Shown: one piece after another, positions 1-6,584 of the stretch | Layout: every line of letters starts with the position of its first letter | Position numbering within the stretch: the first letter of the stretch is position 1 | DNA from: an uncultured Thermoleophilia bacterium | Lineage (GTDB): Bacteria > Actinomycetota > Thermoleophilia > UBA2241 | Direction: 5' to 3' | Length of the DNA: 12,063 nucleotides | Assembly: GCA_903921965.1 (NCBI GenBank) | Contig: CAIXSE010000111.1 | Location: 1 to 12,063 of the forward strand | Notes under the pieces: model-generated | What the model saw: only the letters and a program-made list of their open reading frames with translations | Databases searched by the model: none | Told to the model about the DNA's origin: nothing | Made by a program: the position numbers and the translations under genes

Positions 1-1341
1 GCCGGACTGGCTCTGTACGACGCGCTCGCCGGCGTGCACCCGGCGGTGCCCCGCCACCGGCACCTCTCGCACGCGGCCTGCGTGCGCGCCGTGCCGGCGC
101 TCCGCTACGACGCCCTGACCGGCGGCATCAGCTATCACGACGCGCAGGTGGACGACGCACGGTTCGCCGTCACCCTGGCCGGCACTGCCTTCGCGCACGG
201 CGCCGCCTGCGTCTCGGCTGTGGAGGTCGTCGCGTTCCGTCACGAAGGCGACAGGGTCGCCGGTGCTCTCCTGCGAGACCTCGAGCGCGGCGACGAGCTC
301 GAGGTGCGCGCACGCGCCGTCATCAACTGCACCGGCGTCTGGACGACGGAGATGGAGCGCCTCGCGGGGATCGCGGACCCGCTGCAGGTGCGGCCGTCCA
401 AAGGCGTCCACATCGTCGTCCCGCGTGACCGCATCGATTCGTCCTTCGCCCTCATCCTCCCGACGGAGAAGAGCGTGCTCTTCGTCCTCCCGTGGGGAGA
501 CAAGTGGATCATCGGGACCACCGACACGGACTGGGAGTTCGGGCTCGACCACCCGTCCGCGACCCGTGCCGACATCGACTACCTGCTGGGTCACGCCAAC
601 GCGATCCTGCGCGACCCGCTCACGCTCGACGACGTCGTCGCCGTCTACGCCGGTCTGCGCCCTCTGGTCGCGTCCGGCGCGGCTGAGACGGCCGCGGTCT
701 CGCGCGAGCACGTCGTGCACCACAGCGCGCCGGGCTTCGTCAGCATCGCCGGCGGCAAGTACACGACGTACCGCATCATGGCGCGCGACGCGGTGGACGT
801 CGCCGCCCGCGACCTCCCCTTCCCGGTGCCGGCGTCACGCACCGAGCAGCTCCCTCTGCTGGGTGCGATCGGGGCGAAGGACGCGGAGGCTCGCGCGCGC
901 GTGCACCTCGGCGCCGCACAGCTCACCCCCGACCAGGTGCGTCACCTCGTCGGCCGCTACGGCACGCTCGCCCTCAAGGTGCTCGACCTCATCGCCGCCG
1001 AGCCCCGCCTGGGGGACCCGCTGCCCGGCGCCGAGCGATACCTGAGCGCCGAGGTGCGCTTCGCCGTGCTGCACGAGGCCGCGCTGCACGTGGACGACGT
1101 GCTCACCCGGCGCACGCACATCGCCTTCGAGGCTGCGGACCGCGGCCGTGTCGCCGTCGAGCCGGTGGCGCAGCTCATGGCGACGGCGCTGGCGTGGGAC
1201 CGGGACACCGTGGACCGGGAGATCGCGCACTACCGGGCGCGGCTGGACGCGGAGAGCGCCGCGCAGTCCATGCTTGACGACGCCGCTTCGGACGCTGCGC
1301 GCTCGCCGGTCAGGGACGTACGGCTCGAGATGGAGGCGTGA
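1..1341 (+). CDS. glpD: Glycerol-3-phosphate dehydrogenase, FAD-dependent (5'-truncated by window edge)
   Basis: This enzyme oxidises sn-glycerol-3-phosphate to dihydroxyacetone phosphate and passes electrons through FAD to the quinone pool at the inner face of the membrane. The reading frame is open from base 1, where GLALYDALAG matches the GlpD stretch that follows the FAD-binding N-terminus. About 446 codons are present. GlpD proteins are usually 550-580 residues, so roughly 110-130 residues including the GxGxxG nucleotide-binding motif lie outside the window. Visible family motifs are RYDALTGGISYHDAQVDD (flavoprotein core), VINCTGVWT, RPSKGVHIVVP, IIGTTDTDWE, AGLRPLV and the very typical SIAGGKYTTYRIMA. 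The last ~160 residues form the helical C-terminal domain (DAO_C). The ATG at base 34 is internal and is not the true start. The gene converges on the oxidoreductase operon across a hairpin. Substrate assignment is by family and I am confident of it. Confidence 0.93.
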   Translation, partial: AGLALYDALAGVHPAVPRHRHLSHAACVRAVPALRYDALTGGISYHDAQVDDARFAVTLAGTAFAHGAACVSAVEVVAFRHEGDRVAGALLRDLERGDELEVRARAVINCTGVWTTEMERLAGIADPLQVRPSKGVHIVVPRDRIDSSFALILPTEKSVLFVLPWGDKWIIGTTDTDWEFGLDHPSATRADIDYLLGHANAILRDPLTLDDVVAVYAGLRPLVASGAAETAAVSREHVVHHSAPGFVSIAGGKYTTYRIMARDAVDVAARDLPFPVPASRTEQLPLLGAIGAKDAEARARVHLGAAQLTPDQVRHLVGRYGTLALKVLDLIAAEPRLGDPLPGAERYLSAEVRFAVLHEAALHVDDVLTRRTHIAFEAADRGRVAVEPVAQLMATALAWDRDTVDREIAHYRARLDAESAAQSMLDDAASDAARSPVRDVRLEMEA

Positions 1342-1345
1342 CTGA

Positions 1346-1391
1346 CGGCAGGCCGGGCGGGCCGACCGTCGAGGTCGCCCGGCTCCTGCCG
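1346..1391. terminator. Bidirectional hairpin terminator between convergent genes
   Basis: The 51-bp gap between two convergent stop codons is almost filled by an inverted repeat. CGGCAGGCCGGGCG (1346-1359) pairs with the arm at 1376-1391, which is complementary except for a 2-nt bulge (1383-1384). The loop is 16 nt and can itself pair weakly (ACC 1365-1367 with GGT 1373-1375). There is no U tract on either side, as is common in high-GC actinobacteria. The symmetry and position suit termination from both directions. Confidence 0.65.
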
Positions 1392-1392
1392 C

Positions 1393-3183
1393 TCAGCCGA
1401 TCCCGTCGCCGAGCCCGCCGAGCGAGAGCCTCTCGAGTGTGGCCGCCGTCGGCACGCCCAGGGCATCCCAGCCACGTACCCGGTAGTACTCGTCGAGGGC
1501 CGCCGCGAAGGCCTCTCGGCCCAGGGTCTGACCCATCGACGGTCCCCGTGAGTGCGGCGTGCCGAGGATGCGCTCCGGCAGGCTGTCGTCGTCCCGTGCC
1601 AGACCCTCCCGCAGGTTGAGGAGGCGACCGAGGTTCCAGATGCGCGCGCCCGTGGTCAGCAGCTCCTCAGCGCCGGCTTCACGCTTCCACAGATGGCGGA
1701 AGTGCGCGCCGAGGAAGTCGGTGTCGAGGTACATGTTGGCGCACCACACGCCGGTCCAGGCGACGGAGCTGAAGTCCTGGAGGTCGGCGACGAGCCGGGC
1801 CCGGCCCTCGAGCGAGTGGGCCGGACCGGAGCCGCCGAGGATGTCGTCGCCGGCGGAGAAGGCGCGCATGTGACAGGCGCCACGGTCCGACGTGGCGTAC
1901 CCCAGCCCCATCCCGAAGGTGCCGCGCGGGTCGTAGGCCGGCATCTCCAGGCCCTTGACCTGCGTGGCGAGGTCCGGCCGGCCCTTGAGGGCCGCGAGGT
2001 CCCGGGCGCCGAGCGCCAGCTCGGCGCCCCAGCTCTCGCGGCCGGCGATGAGCGCCGGCGCGGCGAGGTACCCCTTCGCGTCGCCGAACGAGAGGCCGTA
2101 TCCGGCTGCACCCCGCTCGCACAGGTCCATGGCGAGGGCCACCACCGAGCCGGTCGACATCGTGTCCAGGCCCAGCTCGTCACAGGCCCTGTTGAACTCC
2201 GCCACGACGGCGATGTCGGAGATGCCGCAGTTGCTGCCGCAGAGGCCGATGGTCTCGAACTCGGGCCCCTCGCAGGTGTGCTCCCCGAAACTGTGCACCT
2301 GCCGGCAGGCGAGCGGGCACTGCGTGCAGGCGCGAAGCTTCGTCCGGACCTGGAGCAGCGTCGCCGAGTTGATGGACGCGGCGCCCTCGAACACCCCCTC
2401 GCTCCAGTTGCGCGTGGGCAGGGCGCCGGCGGCGTCGACGGCGTCCACGAGGAACGGGGTGCCCTCTTCGTACGTCCAGGCGTTGTCGGCGCTCAGGACC
2501 CGTTCGTTCTGCAGACGCAGTACGTCGGCCGCGAAGGCGCGGGCGTCGCCGACGCTCACCGCTCCCGTACCGCGCACGACCACGGCCTTGAGGTTCTTGG
2601 CGCCCATCACGGCGCCGGCCCCGCCGCGGCCGGCCTTGTGGTACTGGTCGGTCGAGAGACAGGCGAAGGAAACCCCGTTCTCTCCTGCCGGGCCGGTGGA
2701 GAGCACCTTGTGGAACGGCCCGAACCGGTCGCGGACCGCCTGCTCCAGGGCCGCGGTCTCGAGGCCCCAGAAGTGCCCGGCGGCCGGCACGAACGCGACC
2801 TCGTCGTCCTCGACCAGCAGGAGCACCGGTTCCGGTGCCGCGCCGGTCAGGACGACGGCGTCGTACCCGGCGAACTTGAGCTCGGGGGCGAACGACCCGC
2901 CGACGTACGAGTCCAGGAGGGTGCCGGTCGCCGGGCTCTTGCAGCCCACGGCCAGGCGCGAGCACGTGGCGACGGCGGTGCCGGCGAAGGGGCCGGTCGC
3001 GAGGATCAGGGGGTTCTCGGGGGAGAGTGCGCCGGCGCCCGCGGGCAGATGCTCCCAGAGGTAGCGGAGGAGAAGGCCCTTTCCGCCGACGTAGAGCCGC
3101 GCCCACTCAGGGTCGAGGGGCTCGACTGCCGACGTGAGCGTACCGAGGTCGACCCGCAGGACGCGCCCTGTGTAGAAATCCAT
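1393..3183 (-). CDS. Aldehyde:ferredoxin oxidoreductase family (tungsto/molybdopterin enzyme)
   Basis: Members oxidise aldehydes to carboxylic acids and reduce ferredoxin, using a bis-pterin W (or Mo) cofactor and one [4Fe-4S] cluster in the cytoplasm. Numbering from the ATG at 3183 (596 residues, usual family length ~600): YVGGKGLLLRYL near residue 31, RGGAGAVMGAKNLKAVVVRG at ~186-205, cluster ligands C286, C289 and C293 in CTQCPLAC, and a likely fourth ligand C481 in GVWCANMY. The PEFETIG segment (E308/E310) and the RGACHMRAF histidine (H438) fit the conserved acid/base positions of Pyrococcus AOR. All key residues therefore look present. A GTG six bases upstream (3189) is in frame, but it lies 1 nt from the GGGGGAG ribosome site, whereas the ATG is 7 nt away, so I chose the ATG. 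It lies 19 bp downstream of the hydroxyacid dehydrogenase and is probably co-transcribed. The actual aldehyde is unknown. Confidence 0.93.
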   Translation of the reverse strand: MDFYTGRVLRVDLGTLTSAVEPLDPEWARLYVGGKGLLLRYLWEHLPAGAGALSPENPLILATGPFAGTAVATCSRLAVGCKSPATGTLLDSYVGGSFAPELKFAGYDAVVLTGAAPEPVLLLVEDDEVAFVPAAGHFWGLETAALEQAVRDRFGPFHKVLSTGPAGENGVSFACLSTDQYHKAGRGGAGAVMGAKNLKAVVVRGTGAVSVGDARAFAADVLRLQNERVLSADNAWTYEEGTPFLVDAVDAAGALPTRNWSEGVFEGAASINSATLLQVRTKLRACTQCPLACRQVHSFGEHTCEGPEFETIGLCGSNCGISDIAVVAEFNRACDELGLDTMSTGSVVALAMDLCERGAAGYGLSFGDAKGYLAAPALIAGRESWGAELALGARDLAALKGRPDLATQVKGLEMPAYDPRGTFGMGLGYATSDRGACHMRAFSAGDDILGGSGPAHSLEGRARLVADLQDFSSVAWTGVWCANMYLDTDFLGAHFRHLWKREAGAEELLTTGARIWNLGRLLNLREGLARDDDSLPERILGTPHSRGPSMGQTLGREAFAAALDEYYRVRGWDALGVPTAATLERLSLGGLGDGIG

Positions 3184-3190
3184 CGACACT

Positions 3191-3197
3191 CTCCCCC
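3191..3197 (-). promoter_or_regulatory. Ribosome binding site of the AOR gene (decides start)
   Basis: On the minus strand GGGGGAG lies 7 nt before ATG 3183 and only 1 nt before GTG 3189. The spacing favours the ATG, and the protein then begins MDFYTGRVLRVDL, which is the normal AOR N-terminus. Confidence 0.6.
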
Positions 3198-3202
3198 GTC
3201 GT

Positions 3203-4156
3203 TCAGCTGGACGCCTCGCGCTCGGCGCGCGGCATCGTCTCCAGGTACTCCTCCAGCGTGGCCGGGAACCCCGGGGCGCGGAGGTCGGTGTGGCACGCGT
3301 CCTCGAGCAGCTTCGCCACCATGGCGTACTCGGCCTGTCCGCCGTAGGTGGCTCTTCCCCGCACGAAGAGCTGCTGGACGGTGCCGGCGATGTCCAGCGG
3401 CACGTCGTGCTCCTTGCCTATCGCCATGGCGAGGCCGAGGTCCTTGAGACAGAGGTCGAAGGTGAACCCGACGTCGTAGCTGCCGCCGAGGATGGTCGTG
3501 CTCTCCGTCTCGAGGATGAAGCTGTTGCCGGAGCTCGCCCGGATGATCTCCCAGGCGGTGCGCAGGTCGATGTCGCTGCGCTTGGCCAGCATGAACGCCT
3601 CAGCGGACGCGGCGATGTGGATGAAGGCCAGCATGTTGGTGATGACCTTGATCCTCGATGCCTTGCCCAGGGAGCCGACGTAGAAGACCTTGCCCCCGAT
3701 GGCGCCGAACATCGCCTCGTGGCGTCTGAAGACGTCCTCTGCGCCGCCGACGAGCACGGTGATGGTGGCCGATTCGGCGTTGTGCACGCCTCCGGTGACG
3801 GGCGCCTCGAGGGTGTCGACCCCGCGCTCGGCAAGCAGGCCGGCCAGCCGCTGCAGCTCCTGCGGGCTGTTGGTGCTCATGTCGACCCACGTGCTGCCCG
3901 CGGCGAAGCCTTCGATGAGGCCGTCCGGACCGGCGACGACCGTGCCGACGACGGCGATGGACGGCAGACATGTGATGACGGTCTCCGAGAGCCGCGCCGT
4001 CTGCGCCGGCGAGTCGGCCCACGCGGCGCCGGCTGCCAGAAGGCCGTCTGCGACCTGCGGCCGGATGTCGTGCACGGTCACCTCGTGGCCGGCCGCCAGC
4101 AGGTTCGCCGCGAAGTGGTAGCCGATGTGGCCGAGGCCCACACATCCGATCCTCAT
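3203..4156 (-). CDS. 3-hydroxyisobutyrate dehydrogenase-like NAD(P)-dependent hydroxyacid dehydrogenase
   Basis: This is a beta-hydroxyacid dehydrogenase (3-hydroxyisobutyrate / tartronate-semialdehyde reductase / GLYR family), which interconverts a beta-hydroxy acid and its semialdehyde with NAD(P). The 317-residue protein shows an N-terminal Rossmann motif GLGHIG (7-12) and an acidic residue after beta-2 (TVHD, D30) that loosely favours NAD. The substrate-loop signature is EAPVTGGVHNAESATITVLVGG (117-138), the catalytic lysine is K170 in RIKVITN with N174, and LKDLGLA supplies the second conserved lysine (K238). Length is normal (290-320). The start ATG at 4156 is preceded by GGAGGGAGG with 5-nt spacing. 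The frame stays open far upstream, but those residues are unrelated and overlap tetR. It is the first gene of the operon with AOR. The substrate cannot be told from sequence. Pairing with an aldehyde oxidoreductase suggests the oxidative direction (inference). Confidence 0.9.
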   Translation of the reverse strand: MRIGCVGLGHIGYHFAANLLAAGHEVTVHDIRPQVADGLLAAGAAWADSPAQTARLSETVITCLPSIAVVGTVVAGPDGLIEGFAAGSTWVDMSTNSPQELQRLAGLLAERGVDTLEAPVTGGVHNAESATITVLVGGAEDVFRRHEAMFGAIGGKVFYVGSLGKASRIKVITNMLAFIHIAASAEAFMLAKRSDIDLRTAWEIIRASSGNSFILETESTTILGGSYDVGFTFDLCLKDLGLAMAIGKEHDVPLDIAGTVQQLFVRGRATYGGQAEYAMVAKLLEDACHTDLRAPGFPATLEEYLETMPRAEREASS

Positions 4157-4188
4157 GGCATCCTCCCTCCCTGGGGGCATGTGGTAGA

Positions 4189-4218
4189 ATCTTCTCGTTG
4201 CATTAACCGACCGGTCAA
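4189..4218 (-). promoter_or_regulatory. Candidate promoter of the dehydrogenase-AOR operon
   Basis: Read on the minus strand, TTGACC (4218-4213) is a good -35 box, followed after 18 nt by GAAGAT (4194-4189), a weak -10 that keeps the A2 and T6 positions. Transcription would begin about 25 nt before the ATG at 4156. The -35 box overlaps the palindrome at 4209-4216, so a bound repressor would block it. Confidence 0.4.
4209..4216. promoter_or_regulatory. Candidate TetR operator (GACCGGTC palindrome)
   Basis: A perfect 8-bp palindrome, GACCGGTC, sits in the 144-bp divergent gap between tetR and the dehydrogenase gene. The surrounding AACCGACCGGTCAATC is partly symmetric (6 of 10 positions per arm match around the centre). 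Motifs of the ACCGACCGGT type are common for TetR-family operators. It overlaps the minus-strand -35 box and lies about 20 nt downstream of a plus-strand TAGAAT (4185-4190) that could be the tetR -10. A single site could therefore regulate both directions. Confidence 0.45.
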
Positions 4219-4300
4219 TCAGTGTCTCATTGGACATCTGGTCCCGGCGACTGTCAAGCGCTTCCCGGGGCGCTCGGGGAGCTCGCACGACGGGGGACCG

Positions 4301-4999
4301 TTGGAGACTGACGCGGCGTTCGGCCACAGCGACACCACGCCTCCTGCGGGTCGCGCCGGGTCGGTCGCAGGGGCGTTCGAGGATCCACTGGCTTCGCTTC
4401 CCGAGACCGCCCGCAAGCTGCTCATCGCCGCCAAAGACATCGTTGCGGAGGACGGCTTCCAGGCGCTCACTCTCAACGCGGTGAGCGACCGCGCCGGCGA
4501 GAACAAGGCGATGATCTCCTACTACTTCGAGAACAAGGCGGGACTGATCGCCGCGGTCGTGGACTCCGTGGTCCACGACGAGTACCTGGATTCGCTGCAG
4601 CGCATGCGGGCGGCGGAGCCGGGCGACCGCCTCGAGTTCCTGGTGGATGAGCTGAAGCGTCTGGACGCGGCCGACGTCGATTTCCAGGTCTTCTTCGAGC
4701 TGCTGCCGCACGTTCGCCGCGACGAGCTCCTGCGGCGCCGCATCGCGCGCCTGTACAGGTGGTACTGGAGCGTGAAGCTGGAGTGGCTGGGGGTGGAAGA
4801 CGGGGCTTCGGCCCTGTCGCAGCCCGACCTTCTCGGGCTCTCGCAGGTGCTGAGCGCCGTGGTCGACGGCCTGGCGATCCAGGCTGCCATCGACCCCGAG
4901 CTCGATCTGTCCAACCCCTACCGCGTGTTCACCAGGATGCTCCAGCGCTCGCTCGCGGACGAGTTGCGCCGGGCCGGTCTGGACGCGGCGTCCGGCTGA
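4301..4999 (+). CDS. TetR/AcrR-family transcriptional regulator
   Basis: This is a DNA-binding repressor-type protein with an N-terminal helix-turn-helix and a C-terminal ligand/dimer domain. With the TTG start at 4301 it has 232 residues. Residues ~36-83 form the TetR HTH: ARKLLIAAKDIVAEDGF, then LNAVSDRAGENKAMISYYFENKAGL, with the hallmark YYF..K at 74-79. The remaining ~145 residues are helical, ending in VVDGLAIQAAIDPELDLSNPYRVFTRML, typical of the TetR ligand domain. There is no ATG or GTG in frame ahead of the HTH. TTG 4301, preceded by GGGGGA with 3-nt spacing, is the only plausible initiator I find, and it leaves a disordered ~35-residue Gly/Ala/Pro-rich extension. The start is uncertain. 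The gene is divergent from the dehydrogenase-AOR operon and probably controls it and itself through the palindrome in between. The inducer is unknown. Confidence 0.85.
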   Translation: METDAAFGHSDTTPPAGRAGSVAGAFEDPLASLPETARKLLIAAKDIVAEDGFQALTLNAVSDRAGENKAMISYYFENKAGLIAAVVDSVVHDEYLDSLQRMRAAEPGDRLEFLVDELKRLDAADVDFQVFFELLPHVRRDELLRRRIARLYRWYWSVKLEWLGVEDGASALSQPDLLGLSQVLSAVVDGLAIQAAIDPELDLSNPYRVFTRMLQRSLADELRRAGLDAASG

Positions 5000-5026
5000 A
5001 CGGCGGCGCGCGGCCGAACCGTCACT

Positions 5027-5054
5027 CCGGCGCAGGCGGCGGCGCCCGCGCCGG
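5027..5054. terminator. Hairpin between convergent tetR and mttB1
   Basis: CCGGCGC (5027-5033) pairs perfectly with GCGCCGG (5048-5054) around a 14-nt GC-rich loop. The hairpin ends directly against the mttB1 stop codon and lies 27 bp after the tetR stop, so it could serve both genes. No U tract is present. Confidence 0.45.
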
Positions 5055-6458
5055 TCACCCCAGGCAGTACTCGTCGAGCTGACGCCGGACCAGCGGGTCG
5101 AGGTCGTCCGGCGGCTCGTACTGCTCGAGGAGCTCGTCCACCCGCCGGGCCGCGACCGCGGCGAGGTCAAGCCCCCCCTGCGCGCGCCAGGTCTCGAACG
5201 GCAGGCGGTTCATGATGCTCGCGCGGCGCTGCCCGGGCGCGTGGCGCCGCGTGTGGCTCTGCCCCAGCACCGTGCCGCCGGGGCCGGCGGCGGCGACCAC
5301 GTCCAGCGCCAGCTGGTCGTCGTCGACGACGACGGGGCGTCTGGCGATGCGCAGGGCGGTGAGCACCTCGTCGTCGATCACGAACTTCTCCGGCGAGTAG
5401 CAGTTGAAGGACGAGAGGATGCCCGCCGAGTGCAGGACGTACTGGGCGCCCAGCCGCAGGACGGTGTCCATGGCGAGCGCCGACTCGATGCCGGCCTGGG
5501 CGTCGGGCACGTGCGCGTCGGTGATGCAGCCGCCGGCGCGCACCGGGACGCCCAGCCAGTGGCCGAGCTGTACGGTCGCCTCCATGAGCGTCCAGTACTC
5601 CGGCGCTCCCATCATGAGGGCGCCGGTCTGCATGGACGAGAGCGACGACGTGCCGCCGTAGAGGAAGGGCGCTCCGGGCCTCGCGAGCTGTGTCAGCACG
5701 AGGCCGACGAGCAGCTCCGCGTGCTGGACGGCCAGCAGGCCGGCGAGCGTGATGGGCGCCGTCGTGCCGCCCATCGCGCAGACCGCGACGAGCACCGGCT
5801 GGCCGAGGCGGGCAAGCCGGACCAGGCCGTTGGCGGCGTCCTTGGAGAACTGCAGCGGCGACGTGGTGTTGATGACGGTCAGCATCCGGGGACGGTCGTG
5901 CCAGTCCGCGCCCCAGAGGATCTCGTGGACGTCGAGCGCCACACGAAGCTCCTCGGGCGTGGTGACCGTGTAGCGGGCGCTCTTGTCGGTGCCGGTGACG
6001 TGGGCGTGTGCGACCACGCGGGGCCGCACCTCTTCGCGCACGTCGTTCGGCTCGAGCGAGTAGGCGACGACCTGCACGTTCGGCGAGAGGTGGCCCAGGG
6101 CGATGGCGGTGCGCAGGTCGGCCATCGTGCCGGGCCTGTACTCACCGCCGGCGTACACGAAGGGTGGGCCGGACGCGCTGGCGAGGACCGCAGGCGCGTC
6201 CGGCGCGATGCGCAGGTCCAGCTCCGGCCGGCGGCCGGCGACGGTGAAGCCGGCCGGCACCGTGGACCGGGCCCGCTCGACGAGGTCCTCGCCGAACGTC
6301 ACGCGTGCGCCGTCCACCGCCGCGCCGTGCGCGGCGAGGAGGGCTCGTGCCTCCTCGTCCAGCACGTCGCAGCCGACTTCCCGGAGCAGCCTGAGAGCGG
6401 CCTCGTGGATCCTCGTGCAGGACTGCGTGTCGAGGGCGGGGCCGGCTGCTGCGCTCAC
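5055..6458 (-). CDS. MttB-superfamily (trimethylamine/quaternary amine) methyltransferase, paralogue 1
   Basis: Members of this TIM-barrel family move a methyl group from a methylated amine to the Co(I) of a corrinoid protein. The 467-residue length is normal for MttB. Recognisable segments are the N-terminal IHEAALRLLREVGCDVLDEEARALLAAHGA (17-46), INTTSPLQFSKDA (196-208), RPGAPFLYGGTSS (260-272), TDAHVPDAQAGIESALA (313-329), LHSAGILSSFNCYSPEKFVIDDE (342-364) and C-terminal GPGGTVLGQSHTRRH (392-406). The frame has no internal stop, so no amber-encoded pyrrolysine is present. This places it with non-Pyl homologues such as the glycine betaine enzyme MtgB, not true trimethylamine MttB. The GTG start at 6458 follows AAGGAG with 5-nt spacing. 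It is divergent from the cyclodeaminase gene and convergent with tetR. No corrinoid protein or reductive activase lies in the window. The substrate is unknown. Confidence 0.88.
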   Translation of the reverse strand: MSAAAGPALDTQSCTRIHEAALRLLREVGCDVLDEEARALLAAHGAAVDGARVTFGEDLVERARSTVPAGFTVAGRRPELDLRIAPDAPAVLASASGPPFVYAGGEYRPGTMADLRTAIALGHLSPNVQVVAYSLEPNDVREEVRPRVVAHAHVTGTDKSARYTVTTPEELRVALDVHEILWGADWHDRPRMLTVINTTSPLQFSKDAANGLVRLARLGQPVLVAVCAMGGTTAPITLAGLLAVQHAELLVGLVLTQLARPGAPFLYGGTSSLSSMQTGALMMGAPEYWTLMEATVQLGHWLGVPVRAGGCITDAHVPDAQAGIESALAMDTVLRLGAQYVLHSAGILSSFNCYSPEKFVIDDEVLTALRIARRPVVVDDDQLALDVVAAAGPGGTVLGQSHTRRHAPGQRRASIMNRLPFETWRAQGGLDLAAVAARRVDELLEQYEPPDDLDPLVRRQLDEYCLG

Positions 6459-6522
6459 GGTGACTCCTTACGCGGCGAAGTGATGGGTATCTCACGGCGA
6501 GCCTATCGCACTGCGCGAGACG

Positions 6523-6550
6523 TTGCGTCCGGGCGCATCGCCTGTAGGGT
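6523..6550 (+). promoter_or_regulatory. Candidate promoter of the cyclodeaminase gene
   Basis: TTGCGT (6523-6528) is followed after 16 nt by TAGGGT (6545-6550), about 35 bp before the GTG at 6585. The -35 lies inside an imperfect inverted repeat, CGTTGCGT (6521-6528) versus GCGCATCG (6533-6540), with 6 of 8 pairs, which might be a regulator site for this divergent region. Confidence 0.45.
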
Positions 6551-6584
6551 CGACCGTGACGGTGACGGCGACCCGGGAGGCGGC

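Noticed and set aside
1552..3447. Long plus-strand open frame (about 630 codons) opposite the AOR gene
   Set aside because: It is antisense to a clear AOR gene. The translation is Gly/Arg/Glu-rich low complexity without any recognisable motif, as expected from the mirror frame of a GC3-biased gene.
3290..4300. Upstream extension of the tetR frame to 3290
   Set aside because: It is antisense to the dehydrogenase gene and without domain similarity. It crosses the divergent promoter region.
4157..5170. Upstream extension of the dehydrogenase frame to 5170 (655 codons in total)
   Set aside because: The added residues have no family resemblance and run antisense through tetR. The Rossmann motif begins at ATG 4156, which has an excellent ribosome site.
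5055..6458. Pyrrolysine-containing trimethylamine methyltransferase
   Set aside because: There is no in-frame TAG and the protein is full length without readthrough, so pyrrolysine is not encoded.
5241..6584. Upstream extension of the cyclodeaminase frame to 5241
   Set aside because: It is antisense to mttB1 and low complexity. The conserved protein begins at GTG 6585 behind GGGAGG.
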